In this document: positions 24,733-33,391 of the stretch, piece after piece
Numbering within the stretch: position 1 is the first letter of the stretch
How the letters are laid out: each line of letters starts with the position of its first letter
Translations under genes and position numbers: made by a program
Source: Actinoplanes subtropicus
GTDB taxonomy: Bacteria > Actinomycetota > Actinomycetes > Mycobacteriales > Micromonosporaceae
Direction: 5' to 3'
Length of the DNA stretch: 64,000 nt
Assembly: GCF_000721705.1 (NCBI RefSeq)
Contig: NZ_JOJL01000007.1
Location: 124,001 to 188,000, forward strand
The notes under the pieces: generated by a model
Database searches by the model: none
The model's input: the letters and a program-made list of their open reading frames with translations, nothing else
Told to the model about the DNA's origin: nothing

Positions 24733-25335
24733 TCAGTTACTCAGCAGGCGCGCCAACGTCGGCGGGTCCCGGGGATCGATCACCACCGTGCCGGCCGCGC
24801 GATGGTCGCGGCAGAGCTGGGCGATCCGGCCGGCCAGCATCGTCTCCCAGTCGGCGCCGGGGTCGTGCCGGCGCCAGGTCGCCGGGTCGGGCAGGTATTC
24901 GAGCACCACGCCCGGCACCTGCAGGCCGCGCAGCGCCGGCTGGTCGGTGACCAGGACCGGCAGGTGGTCGCCGTCCACGACGATGCGCTGCCGCAGGGCC
25001 CGGACCAGCGCGTGCGACGCCGGGCCGCCGAGGCCGACCGCGACGTAGACCCGGGCCGGCGCCGGGCCGGCCGGCGGGCGGCGCCGGGGCGGCGTGGCCC
25101 GGCCGTGCCGGATGCGCCGGACCGCCCGGCCGGCCAGCCCGATCGGGTCGCGGGTCAGCTCGACCAGAGTCCGCCCGATCCGATACGACGGGCTGCCCCG
25201 CAGGGCCGCGGCCTGCCGCCGGTGCCGGTCGCGCTCCTCGACGGCGGCGTCCCGCTCGGCCTCCAGCGAGCGCAGCCGGCCGGTCAGCGTCGCCACCTCC
25301 CAGCGGGCCAGCGCGAGGTCATCGGGTTCCGACAC
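24733..25335 (-). CDS. Coiled-coil protein, copy 2 (paralog of 18642-19313)
   Basis: A 200-residue protein. It opens with a heptad-rich helix (ARWEVATLTGRLRSLEAERD onward), then SYRIGRTLVELTRDPIGLAG, a short basic/Pro-rich linker and the alpha/beta half VYVAVGLGGPASHALVRALR, LPVLVTDQPALRGL, VVLEYLPDPATWRRH, ending PPTLARLLSN. Every block has its counterpart in the 18642-19313 product, while intervening sequence has diverged strongly. The start overlaps the end of the twin-domain glycosyltransferase by 17 bases, so the glycosyltransferase/coiled-coil gene order is also duplicated. Function unknown. Confidence 0.72.
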   Translation of the reverse strand: MSEPDDLALARWEVATLTGRLRSLEAERDAAVEERDRHRRQAAALRGSPSYRIGRTLVELTRDPIGLAGRAVRRIRHGRATPPRRRPPAGPAPARVYVAVGLGGPASHALVRALRQRIVVDGDHLPVLVTDQPALRGLQVPGVVLEYLPDPATWRRHDPGADWETMLAGRIAQLCRDHRAAGTVVIDPRDPPTLARLLSN

Positions 25336-27331
25336 GGTTGGCCTCCCTCGCGAATCCGGCCAGCCAGCTGGCCGCGTCGCCGGCGCCGTTGCCGAAGGAG
25401 AGCTCGGCGCAGCGCCGGCTGAGCGCCTCGCGGACGGCCGGGTCGGCGAGCCGCTGCAGCTCGGCGGCGGCCGACCCGTCGTCGGTGGCGTACGCGGCGA
25501 CCCCGGCGGCGGCCGCGAACCGGGCGCGGGCCAGCTCGTCGTCGGTGGCCGCGGGATCGGGCACGAAGACGGTCGGCACCCGGGCGCCGATCAGCTCGTG
25601 GAAGCCGGTGTAGTCGGCCCGGGACACGGCCACGGTGACCCGGCCCAGCTCGGCCCCCATCGCTGAGACGGCCCGGAAACCGGGCAAGGTAGCCTCGACG
25701 CCCCGGCAGAGCAGCGTCAAGTCGCCGGCCCGCCGGACGACCCGGTCCGGCAGGTCGGTGATCGGGTCCACCGTGGACACCCCGTGCCGGGCGGTGGTGG
25801 TCCAGCCCTCGTCCCCGGCCGCGGCGAACTCGCCCGGCTCGAGGATGCCGGCGAAGGCCAGTCCGCGGGCCGCCCACTCGCCGCCGGTGCCGCGCCGCCA
25901 CATCGCCGGGCGCAGCCACAGCCAGCGGGTCGCCGGGTTCTCCTCGATCGCACCGAGGATCCCGTCGTGCGGCAGCCCGCCGACCAGCACGGCCCGCGGG
26001 CGGTACAGCTCGACCAGATGGCGCAGCCGGTCGCGGACGAAGCCGGGCCAGCGGGCGGGCGGCACGCCCAGGTCGGCGGCGCCCGGCAGGTACTCGGTGA
26101 GCAGGCCGGCGGCGTGCGCCTCGGCCAGGCTGGCGGTGCCGACCACGACCGCCTCGAGGCCCTCGGGGAGCCGCCGGGCGATCGCCCGGAAGCGAGCCAC
26201 GTCATCGCCGACCAGGAGGACGCGCCGCCTTTCTCGGGTAATTCGGGCACGTCGCTTCTTAGGGGAAAATCCCGCTCGGGACACCACGCCGAGAGACGCC
26301 AACCGAGCGATGTGCGACGCACTGCCGAACTGGTCGGCCACGAACCGCCGAGCCCGCAAGACCTGCGAGTCGTACGCCTCCCGGTCGTGGTGCAGCCGGC
26401 GGACCACCTCGCGCACGCCGGCCGGCTCGCAGTAGAGCGCCGCCTCCCCGAAGATGGCCCGGAAGTGCGGCCCGACAATCACCGGCACCCCGCTGGCCAT
26501 CGCCTCGAGGATGGTCCGGCCGAACGCCTCCTTCCAGTCCGGGTCGTGGAAGTAGACGAAGAAGTCCAGCCCGGCCAGGAAGTCGCGGGGCGCCTCGGCG
26601 CCGAACTCGACCACCTCCCACGACCGCGGCAGCCGGCCCAGCCGGTGGACGCCGATCTCGCCCCCGCCGAGAATGCGCACCTTGAAGTCCGGCGAGTCCG
26701 GGTAGGCCTGCAGCAGCTCACCCGGGTCGCGCGGCCACTTCACCGGATCGGGCCGGCCGTGCCGCCCGAGCACCGGGACGGCACCCGGCTCACGGCGGTG
26801 CTCGACCTGCCAGTCGGCGACGTCGATGATCTCGTGCCAGTCGGTGTCCGGCAGCGCGATCGAGGGCGCGACCTGCAGCACGTTGTCGCGTACCTGGGTG
26901 CTGATCGGGGCCCAGACCGCGTCGCCGCCGAAGAGCCGCTCGACCCGCTCGCGTACCTCGTCGAAGACGTAGTAGCACTGGGCGTGCCGCTCGTCGCCGG
27001 GCGGCTGGTTGAGCACGACGATGGTGTGCCCGGCCCGGATCCGGGGCACCACGGCCGGTTCCTCGGTGAAGATCCGCGGCTGGCGGATCAGCAGCACCCG
27101 GGCGGTGATCTCGGCGCCGTCGTCGTGGGCGAGGTCGGCGAGCCCGTCGCGCAGGCAGGCGACGATCCGGCTCTGGAACGGCCGGGCGTGCTTGAGGTGC
27201 GGCGACGGCAGGTGGGCGAGCACGGTGGACAGTCCGGCGGCGGCCTGCGCGCGTACCTCGGCGACGATGCTCGCGGAATTGCCGCCCGGGTACCGCAGGT
27301 CGGACAGGATGGCGACGTCGTACTGGGGCAC
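25319..27331 (-). CDS. Twin-domain glycosyltransferase, copy 2, second half degenerate
   Basis: About 670 residues from GTG 27331, chosen because VPQYDVAILSDLRYPGG then aligns with the start of the 19315-21483 product; a TTG at 27355 is an alternative. The first half is intact (VRILGGGEIGVHRLGRL and EAFGRTILEAMASGVPVIVG). In the second half the Gly-rich acceptor loop is gone: copy 1 reads SDNGAGMGHLSRLMAIARRL where this copy reads GDDVARFRAIARRL. The block around LLQLGAGNIND is also shortened. YTGFHELIGARVPTVFVPDP remains. The second half may be inactive or structural. The coiled-coil gene overlaps the 3' end. Confidence 0.8.
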   Translation of the reverse strand: MPQYDVAILSDLRYPGGNSASIVAEVRAQAAAGLSTVLAHLPSPHLKHARPFQSRIVACLRDGLADLAHDDGAEITARVLLIRQPRIFTEEPAVVPRIRAGHTIVVLNQPPGDERHAQCYYVFDEVRERVERLFGGDAVWAPISTQVRDNVLQVAPSIALPDTDWHEIIDVADWQVEHRREPGAVPVLGRHGRPDPVKWPRDPGELLQAYPDSPDFKVRILGGGEIGVHRLGRLPRSWEVVEFGAEAPRDFLAGLDFFVYFHDPDWKEAFGRTILEAMASGVPVIVGPHFRAIFGEAALYCEPAGVREVVRRLHHDREAYDSQVLRARRFVADQFGSASHIARLASLGVVSRAGFSPKKRRARITRERRRVLLVGDDVARFRAIARRLPEGLEAVVVGTASLAEAHAAGLLTEYLPGAADLGVPPARWPGFVRDRLRHLVELYRPRAVLVGGLPHDGILGAIEENPATRWLWLRPAMWRRGTGGEWAARGLAFAGILEPGEFAAAGDEGWTTTARHGVSTVDPITDLPDRVVRRAGDLTLLCRGVEATLPGFRAVSAMGAELGRVTVAVSRADYTGFHELIGARVPTVFVPDPAATDDELARARFAAAAGVAAYATDDGSAAAELQRLADPAVREALSRRCAELSFGNGAGDAASWLAGFAREANRVGTR

Positions 27332-27383
27332 GCGAGGACAAACGACAGGAACCAAGGGGGCGATACGGACAATTCACCCGAGT

Positions 27384-27420
27384 CTCTCGGTGGTTAAGAC
27401 GAGCCTCTCGGTCGTTAAGA
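27384..27420. promoter_or_regulatory. Two direct 16-bp repeats with 21-bp period in a divergent promoter region
   Basis: CTCTCGGTGGTTAAGA (27384-27399) and CTCTCGGTCGTTAAGA (27405-27420) differ at one base. Their starts are 21 bp apart, two turns of B-DNA, so both face the same side. They lie between the starts of the twin-domain glycosyltransferase (27331, minus) and the GT2 gene (27444, plus), ending 11 bases before the AGGAGG of the latter. An operator for a dimeric or tandem-binding regulator is a reasonable guess. Confidence 0.45.
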
Positions 27421-27443
27421 ACACCGAGACCAGGAGGACGCGC

Positions 27444-29729
27444 ATGTACGAACCGCACCCGCTCGCCGTGGCCGCGCTGCAGGCCCGCTCGGTCGCCGCC
27501 CGGGCGCCGCTGGCCCGCGCGGCCGCCGAGGAGCCCTGGCCGGTCGGCGAGCTGGCCCGCGTGATCGCGTGTCAGGACCTGCGCCCGGACGATCCGGCGG
27601 AGGCGCTGGCGATCCTGGCGAAGCTGCGGCGGGCCGGCACGATCGCGCCGGAACATCAAGGACTGCACACCCAGATTGCGTACGCCGTGGGCGATCGCAC
27701 GCTCGCGGCCGCCCTCCTGGCGGAGTACCCCGGGATCGCCGAGCCGATCCGTACCGCCGTCACGCTCGACCTGGCCAATCCGCACGCCGGTGGGACCGGC
27801 CGCAACTGGGACTTCACCGGCCTGCTGCCGCACCCGTCCTGCCGGGTGGCCGAGGGCGGCGGCCCGGCCCTCGACCGGCTGGTCACCGGCGCGGCCCAGC
27901 GGATCGGCCACCCCCGCCGGATCACCACCATCGTCACCACCTGGCGGCCCGGCCGGGAGCTGCTCACCGCGGTCCGCTCGCTGGTCGCGCAGACCTGGAC
28001 CAACCACGAGATCCTGCTGGTCGACGACGGCTCGCCGGCCGAGTACGACCCGATCCTGCGCGCCGCCACCGGGCTGGACCCGCGGGTCCGGCTGATCCGG
28101 ATGGTCGCCAACGGCGGCACCTACGTGGCCCGCAACGCCGGCCTGGACGCCGCGACCGGGGACTTCGTCACGTTCCAGGACTCCGACGACTGGTCGCACC
28201 CGCTGCGGCTGGAGCGGCAGATCGCCCCGCTGCTCGCCGACGACGCGGTCTTCTCGACCACCTCGGTGGGCATGCGGGTCACCCCGGACCTGGTGCTCAC
28301 CCGGGTCGGCGTCGAGCAGACCCGGTCGTACAACCTCTCCTCGCTGATGATCCGGCGGACGGCGGCGCTCAACCGGGTCGGCTACCTCGACCCGGTCCGC
28401 AAGGGCGCCGACGCCGAGTACGTCGAGCGGGCCCGCGCCGTCCTCGGCCGCGCCGCCACCCAGCACCTCGGCGGCGCCCCGCTGGCCCTGATCCGGCTCT
28501 CCGCCGATTCGCTGTCCAGCGCCGACTACCGCCCAGGCTGGATGCACCCGGCCCGCCGCTCGTACCTGTCCGCGTTCCAGGCCTGGCACGTACGGGTCAA
28601 GGACGGGACGGCCGACCCACGACAGCCCCGCGCCTTCGCCGCGCCCCGCCGGATCCGGGGCGAGAGCGGGCCGCGGGCCTACGACGTGGTGCTGGCCGGG
28701 GACTGGACCGCGGCCGGGGGCGCCGGGACGGCCGGCATCGGGCAGCTGCGGGCGCTGCGGGACCGGAACCTGCGCGCCGCCTTGCTCCAGCTGGACGTGC
28801 TCTCGCACCTGCGGCACGGCGTGCGCAACCTCGACCCGGCGGTGCAGGAGCTGATCAACCTCGGCGAGCTGGCCCAGGTCGAGCTCACCGACGACGTCCG
28901 GGCCCGGCTGGTGGTGTGCCGCACCCCCAAGGTGCTGCAGCACGCGCCCGACCTGCCGAGCGGGATCCGGGCCCAGCGGGTGGTGATCGAGTCGGCGACC
29001 ATCGCCCGCTCGGCGGCCGCGTCCAGCCGCCGCCTGTTCGGCCGCCGGCCGCTCTGGGCCCCGGCCGGGCCGGACGGCCGCCGGCTGCTCACCGAGGCGC
29101 TCGCCGAGGACCCGCTCACCGACGGCGCCCCGGCCGACCTGCTCACCCCGCTCGACCTGCCCGGCACGGTCGACCCCGCGCAGTGGCGCCTGGACCGGCG
29201 CGGGCCGCGGGCCGACCGGCCGGTGCTCGGGCGGCGCTGCCGGGGCGGCCGGGCCGAGTGGCACCGCCTTCGGGCGGAACTGCCGGACGGCCCGGGGGTG
29301 GACGTACGCCTGCTGGATGCCGACGGCACCGCCGAGCGTTCGTTCGGACGGCCCGGCGCCCCCGGTTCCTGGCTGGTCTACGGCCCGGCCGAGGTGAGCC
29401 TGCGCTCGTTCCTCTACCAGATCGACTTCTACCTGCCGCTGCCCCGCCCGGACGCGCCCGCCGACCCGGAACCGGACGTGCTGGCCGCGCTCGCCGCCGG
29501 TTGCGTGGTGCTGCTGCCGGCCCGGTACGCCGCCGCGTTCGGCGACGCCGCGGTCTACTGCGAGGCGGCCGAGGTGGCGGAGACCGTACGCCGGCTGCAC
29601 GAGGACAAGCCGGCACTGCGCGCCCAGGCCGCCCGCGGCCCGGAGTTCGTCCGCCGGCACCACGGCCACGAGGTGTACGCCGAGCGCGCCGCCCGGTTGG
29701 CAACCCAAGGGCACCCGGCCCGTTCGTAA
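27444..29729 (+). CDS. GT2-type glycosyltransferase with long flanking domains, copy 1
   Basis: A 761-residue cytoplasmic protein. The ATG at 27444 has AGGAGG at ideal spacing. A helical N-terminal part (about 1-150) precedes the GT-A domain: ITTIVTTWRPGRELLTAVRS, ILLVDDGSPAEYDPIL, ANGGTYVARNAGLDAATGDF and the catalytic-acid region TFQDSDDWSHPLRLERQ. The C-terminal 300 residues contain a GT-B-like end (VLLPARYAAAFGDAAVYC). All parts recur in the 30914-33346 product. It stands alone on the plus strand with an intrinsic terminator shortly after its stop. The acceptor is unknown. Confidence 0.85.
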   Translation: MYEPHPLAVAALQARSVAARAPLARAAAEEPWPVGELARVIACQDLRPDDPAEALAILAKLRRAGTIAPEHQGLHTQIAYAVGDRTLAAALLAEYPGIAEPIRTAVTLDLANPHAGGTGRNWDFTGLLPHPSCRVAEGGGPALDRLVTGAAQRIGHPRRITTIVTTWRPGRELLTAVRSLVAQTWTNHEILLVDDGSPAEYDPILRAATGLDPRVRLIRMVANGGTYVARNAGLDAATGDFVTFQDSDDWSHPLRLERQIAPLLADDAVFSTTSVGMRVTPDLVLTRVGVEQTRSYNLSSLMIRRTAALNRVGYLDPVRKGADAEYVERARAVLGRAATQHLGGAPLALIRLSADSLSSADYRPGWMHPARRSYLSAFQAWHVRVKDGTADPRQPRAFAAPRRIRGESGPRAYDVVLAGDWTAAGGAGTAGIGQLRALRDRNLRAALLQLDVLSHLRHGVRNLDPAVQELINLGELAQVELTDDVRARLVVCRTPKVLQHAPDLPSGIRAQRVVIESATIARSAAASSRRLFGRRPLWAPAGPDGRRLLTEALAEDPLTDGAPADLLTPLDLPGTVDPAQWRLDRRGPRADRPVLGRRCRGGRAEWHRLRAELPDGPGVDVRLLDADGTAERSFGRPGAPGSWLVYGPAEVSLRSFLYQIDFYLPLPRPDAPADPEPDVLAALAAGCVVLLPARYAAAFGDAAVYCEAAEVAETVRRLHEDKPALRAQAARGPEFVRRHHGHEVYAERAARLATQGHPARS

Positions 29730-29830
29730 ACCCGCCCGGGCCGGCGACCGATCTGTGCCGGCGTAGGACAACAGAGCAGCCGGCCCCCGCCGGCTCGGCC
29801 GCCGGGACACTCCCCTGGTACCCGCGGCCC

Positions 29831-29863
29831 AGCGGTCCCGCCGTCCCCCGCGGCGGGACCGCT
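29831..29863. terminator. Bidirectional intrinsic terminator
   Basis: A perfect 13-bp stem, AGCGGTCCCGCCG (29831-29843) with CGGCGGGACCGCT (29851-29863), and a 7-base loop. It is followed by a short T-containing tract (CTTATTT) on the plus strand. It lies between the convergent stops of the GT2 gene (29729) and the methyltransferase-like gene (29865), suited to ending both. Confidence 0.75.
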
Positions 29864-29864
29864 C

Positions 29865-30896
29865 TTATTTGGCGGCCTTGGCCGGTGCTTCGGGATGAGC
29901 GAGCACCGTCCAGCGGCCGCTGACCCGGCGCTGCTCGGTCAGGCCGAACCCGCCCTGCCGCGGCGCGACGTGCGTCGGCGCCTCCACCACCACCGCGCCG
30001 CCGTCGGCCAGCCGCCGGCCGAGCACGTGCAGGGCCGGCGCCACGCCGTCGGCGCCGGCCACCACCAGCAGGTCGATGCCGGTCAGGCCGTCCAGCGCGT
30101 CGACGTCGTACCAGTCGACGGGCCGGCCGTCCACGGTGAGCTCGGCAAGCGGAGCGTGCCGCACCTCGACGCCGGTCAGGCCGTGCTCGCGCAGCGCGTC
30201 CCGGGTCGCCTCGGCCCGGGCCGGGTCGTGCTCGACCGCGACCAGCCGGCCGCCCTCGGCGAGCGCGTAGCCGAGCCAGACCGCGGCCGGCCCGCCCCCG
30301 CCGAGCAGCACGGTCAGCCCGGGCTGCCGGCCGGCCGCCAGGTTGTGCAGGCCGAGCAGGTCGGTCGGGTTGAGCGCGCCGCCGGGCGGCATCGGCGCCC
30401 GCGGCGTCACCCGCTGGAAGAGTTGGAACAGCGCCTCGACCTCGCGGGTCTGCTCGCGCAGCAGCAGTTCGGCGCCGCGCCCGGTGAGCCGCTCGGCCCG
30501 GGACAGCGCCTCGGTCAGCTCCTGGTGCCGGTCGCCGGCCGCGAGCCGCTCCTTCTCCACCGCGGCGATCACCCGGCGCTGCACCTGCTCGACGAGCGCG
30601 CGCAGGTCACGGACGGCCTCGCGGTTGGCCCGGCCGACCCCGCCGAGCCGGCGGGACAGGTGGATCACCCCGGCCGGCACGGCGACCAGCAGCAGCGCGA
30701 GCAGGCTGGTGGCCAGCGCGGACTGCCCCGCGGCCGAGGCCACCGCGACCCCGAGGCCGACGATCGCCGTCGCCAGCAGGCCGGCGACCTGCCGGCGGGA
30801 CAACCCGAGGAGGGCCTTGACCAGCCGCTTGACCTTCGCCGTCACCTTCACCCGTCCAACCACCCCGCCCGCCACCCAAAAACCGCCTAAAGGCAC
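29865..30896 (-). CDS. Membrane-anchored methyltransferase-fold protein, copy 2, SAM motifs lost
   Basis: A 343-residue paralog of the 22150-23160 product. Two N-terminal helices, the linker (ALVEQVQRRVIAAVEKERLA) and the landmarks EVEALFQLFQRVTPRAPMP and ALNPTDLLGL are shared. The SAM-binding motif has changed: LVLELGSGTSTVWLAYALE of copy 1 reads TVLLGGGGPAAVWLGYALAE here. LLLIDGPPEK reads LLVVAGADGV. It is probably unable to methylate, perhaps a scaffold or regulatory partner. The GTG at 30896 is used here, but a start near VKVTAKVKRLVKALL is equally possible. It follows the GT2 copy 2 stop after 17 nt. Confidence 0.72.
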   Translation of the reverse strand: MPLGGFWVAGGVVGRVKVTAKVKRLVKALLGLSRRQVAGLLATAIVGLGVAVASAAGQSALATSLLALLLVAVPAGVIHLSRRLGGVGRANREAVRDLRALVEQVQRRVIAAVEKERLAAGDRHQELTEALSRAERLTGRGAELLLREQTREVEALFQLFQRVTPRAPMPPGGALNPTDLLGLHNLAAGRQPGLTVLLGGGGPAAVWLGYALAEGGRLVAVEHDPARAEATRDALREHGLTGVEVRHAPLAELTVDGRPVDWYDVDALDGLTGIDLLVVAGADGVAPALHVLGRRLADGGAVVVEAPTHVAPRQGGFGLTEQRRVSGRWTVLAHPEAPAKAAK

Positions 30897-30913
30897 ATTT
30901 TTCTCAACGGAGC

Positions 30914-33346
30914 CTACGTCGCGGCCGTTACGGGAAGCATCGCCATGATCCGCTCCACCAGCAGCGCCGGATCATGCGCGCGGGCGACCACCGATCGGGC
31001 CCTCCGGCTTTGCTCGGCGAACAGCGCCGGATCGGCCCGGTAGCGCTCGATCAGCGGCGCCACCTCGGTGCGGCCGCAATAGACCGCGGCGTCGCCGTAC
31101 AGCCCGGCGTACCGCTCCGGCATCACCACCACGCAGCCCATCGCGGCCGCCTCCAGCGCCGGCCGGGAGTACCACTCGGCGCTCTCCGGCGGCGGGAAGT
31201 GCAGGTAGAAGTCGAGCTGGTGGAGGAACGGGCGGGGGTCGAGGTCGCCGGCCTCGTACGCCAGCCAGGTGGGGCGCAGCGGCACCTCGAGCGTGCCGCG
31301 CGGCCGGTCGGGCAGCCGCACCCGGAGGTCGGCGCCGGGCAGCCGGTGGCACACCGCGAGGGTCTCGGCCGGGTCGCCGGGCCAGTTGGCGGCGTCGCAG
31401 AGATCGGCGCCGGCCAGCGCGGGTCCCGGGCCGGCGGCGGTGCGCGGCGGGACCCAGCCGCCGGGCGCGAGGGCGGTGGGAAAGTCCCGGTCCTCACCGG
31501 TACGCAGGGCGGCCCGCACCCCCGGGTCCTGTGGAACCCATGCCGGCTCCGCCCCGAACAGCTCGCGCGCCACCTCGGTGCACGTCTCCGGCAGGTAGCG
31601 GTGGTCGGTGCCGTTCGACCGGCGCGGCGCCCGGTCGGCGACCACGACCACCCGCCCGGCCCGTACCCGGCTCGGCAGGCCGCCCGCGAACTGCAGCACC
31701 GCGGCCTGCCGGACCAGCACCAGCGCGGCCTCGACCCGCTCCTGGATCCCGACCCGATCGACCACGCCCGCGTTGATCAGGTCTTGCAGCGGCGCGCAGA
31801 TCGGCTGCCGCTTGAGGTAGACCGCCCGGAACGACTCCAGCTGCAGCACGGCGACCCGCAGGCCGGCCGCGACCAGCGCCCGCAACTCGTCGATGGCGGT
31901 CCGCTGCGGGCTCTCCAGGAACCGCCAGTCGGCGACCATGACCACGTCGTACCGGACGGGCGTGGACGGGTCGGCGCCGAGCAGGTGGCCGGGCGCCGGG
32001 AACGGCCGGCCGGAGCCGTCGGCCGGGCGTACCGGCGAGGCGACCCCCGCCGCGATCCGGTCGTGCCAGCGCAGGTACGCCGAGCTGTAGGCGACCCGGG
32101 CCGGGTGCATCCAGTTCGGCTTGATCTCCGAGCGGGACAGCGAGTTCGCGCTGAGCCGGATCAGCGCCAGCGGCAGCGAGTCGAGGTGCCGCACCCGGCG
32201 CGCCCCGAACGCCGCCTGGATCCGCCCGATGTACTCGCTGTCGGCCGCCTTGCGCACCCGGTCGAACCAGCCGACCTTGCCGAGCACCGCGTTGCGCCGG
32301 AAGACCAGCGAGGACGGGTTGAACCGGCCGCTGCGCACCCCCGGCCGGCTGAGCATCAGCTGGTCGGTGACGGCCAGCCCGTCCGAGGTGGTGGCGACCA
32401 GCCGCCGGTCGGAGAGCATCGGCCGCACCTGCAGCTCCAGCCGGCGCGGGTGCGACCAGTCGTCGGAGTCCTGGAACGCCGCGAACTCGCCGCCGGCCGC
32501 CTCCAGCCCGGCGTTCCGGGCCGCGTAGGTGCCGCCGTTGACCGCGAGCTTGACCAGCCGGATCCGGTCACCGAGGGCCACCGCGGCGCGCAGCACCTCG
32601 TCGTACTCCGGCGGGGACGCGTCGTCGACGATGACGATCTCGGTGTTCGCCCAGCTCTGCGCCAGGATCGAGCGGATCGCGGTGAGCAGGCCCCGATCCG
32701 GCCGGTACGCGGTGACCACCACCGAGACCCGGTGCGCCTCCTCGACCCGCTCGACGGCCGGCGCGGCCAGCCGGTCGAACGGCGCGCCGTCGCCCTCGCC
32801 GACCACCGGCCCGGGCGCCGGCAGCATCGCCTGGAAGGCCCGCAGCCACGGCTCCGCCGGCCGGTCCCCGGCGTACGGGTTGATCAAGTCGGCCCGCAGG
32901 CAGCCCAGCGCCGGCTCCTTGATCCGCCAGTAGCCCCGCAGCAGCGCCCGGGCCCGCTCCGGACCCAGGTCGGCCAGCGCGAGCTGAACGTGCAGCGCCT
33001 GGTTGGCCGGGTTCAGCCGGCGGCCGCCCAGAGCCCGGCGGATCAGCTCGTAGAGGGCGAGCGCGTCTGCCCGGTCCTCCGGCGCGAGCTCCTGCTGGGC
33101 GTACGTCTGCGCGATCGCGGCCAGCAGCGACGCGGTCACCTTCCGCCGGACCTTCCGCAGCCGGCGGCGGTCGCCGGCCCGGGCCGCGGCCAGCAGGTCG
33201 TCCAGCGTCAGGGCATCGCCGAGCGCGGCCCGGGCCAGCAGCAGGCGCCCGTCCCGCGAGCGGGTGCGGGTCACCGTGGCGGTCAGCGCGAGCCGCAGTT
33301 CCGGCCCGAGCGCGGCGATGTGATCATCAAGCAGGGCCTCGAGCAC
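30914..33346 (-). CDS. GT2-type glycosyltransferase with long flanking domains, copy 2
   Basis: An 810-residue paralog of the 27444-29729 product. The N-terminal helical part (about 1-220) is longer. The GT-A domain has VSVVVTAYRPDRGLLTAIRS, IVIVDDASPPEYDEVL, VNGGTYAARNAGLEAAGGEF and AFQDSDDWSHPRRLELQ, so the metal and sugar-binding residues are intact. IRLSANSLSRSEIKPNWMHP and the C-terminal CVVVMPERYAGLYGDAAVYC also match. It starts with GTG 46 nt after the glnD stop on the same strand, so it may receive read-through from the nitrogen operon. The next gene is methyltransferase copy 2. Confidence 0.85.
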   Translation of the reverse strand: MLEALLDDHIAALGPELRLALTATVTRTRSRDGRLLLARAALGDALTLDDLLAAARAGDRRRLRKVRRKVTASLLAAIAQTYAQQELAPEDRADALALYELIRRALGGRRLNPANQALHVQLALADLGPERARALLRGYWRIKEPALGCLRADLINPYAGDRPAEPWLRAFQAMLPAPGPVVGEGDGAPFDRLAAPAVERVEEAHRVSVVVTAYRPDRGLLTAIRSILAQSWANTEIVIVDDASPPEYDEVLRAAVALGDRIRLVKLAVNGGTYAARNAGLEAAGGEFAAFQDSDDWSHPRRLELQVRPMLSDRRLVATTSDGLAVTDQLMLSRPGVRSGRFNPSSLVFRRNAVLGKVGWFDRVRKAADSEYIGRIQAAFGARRVRHLDSLPLALIRLSANSLSRSEIKPNWMHPARVAYSSAYLRWHDRIAAGVASPVRPADGSGRPFPAPGHLLGADPSTPVRYDVVMVADWRFLESPQRTAIDELRALVAAGLRVAVLQLESFRAVYLKRQPICAPLQDLINAGVVDRVGIQERVEAALVLVRQAAVLQFAGGLPSRVRAGRVVVVADRAPRRSNGTDHRYLPETCTEVARELFGAEPAWVPQDPGVRAALRTGEDRDFPTALAPGGWVPPRTAAGPGPALAGADLCDAANWPGDPAETLAVCHRLPGADLRVRLPDRPRGTLEVPLRPTWLAYEAGDLDPRPFLHQLDFYLHFPPPESAEWYSRPALEAAAMGCVVVMPERYAGLYGDAAVYCGRTEVAPLIERYRADPALFAEQSRRARSVVARAHDPALLVERIMAMLPVTAAT

Positions 33347-33391
33347 GCCCGGACCAACGCGCCTTCACCGCCTTTGGTTACCCGTCTCTGG

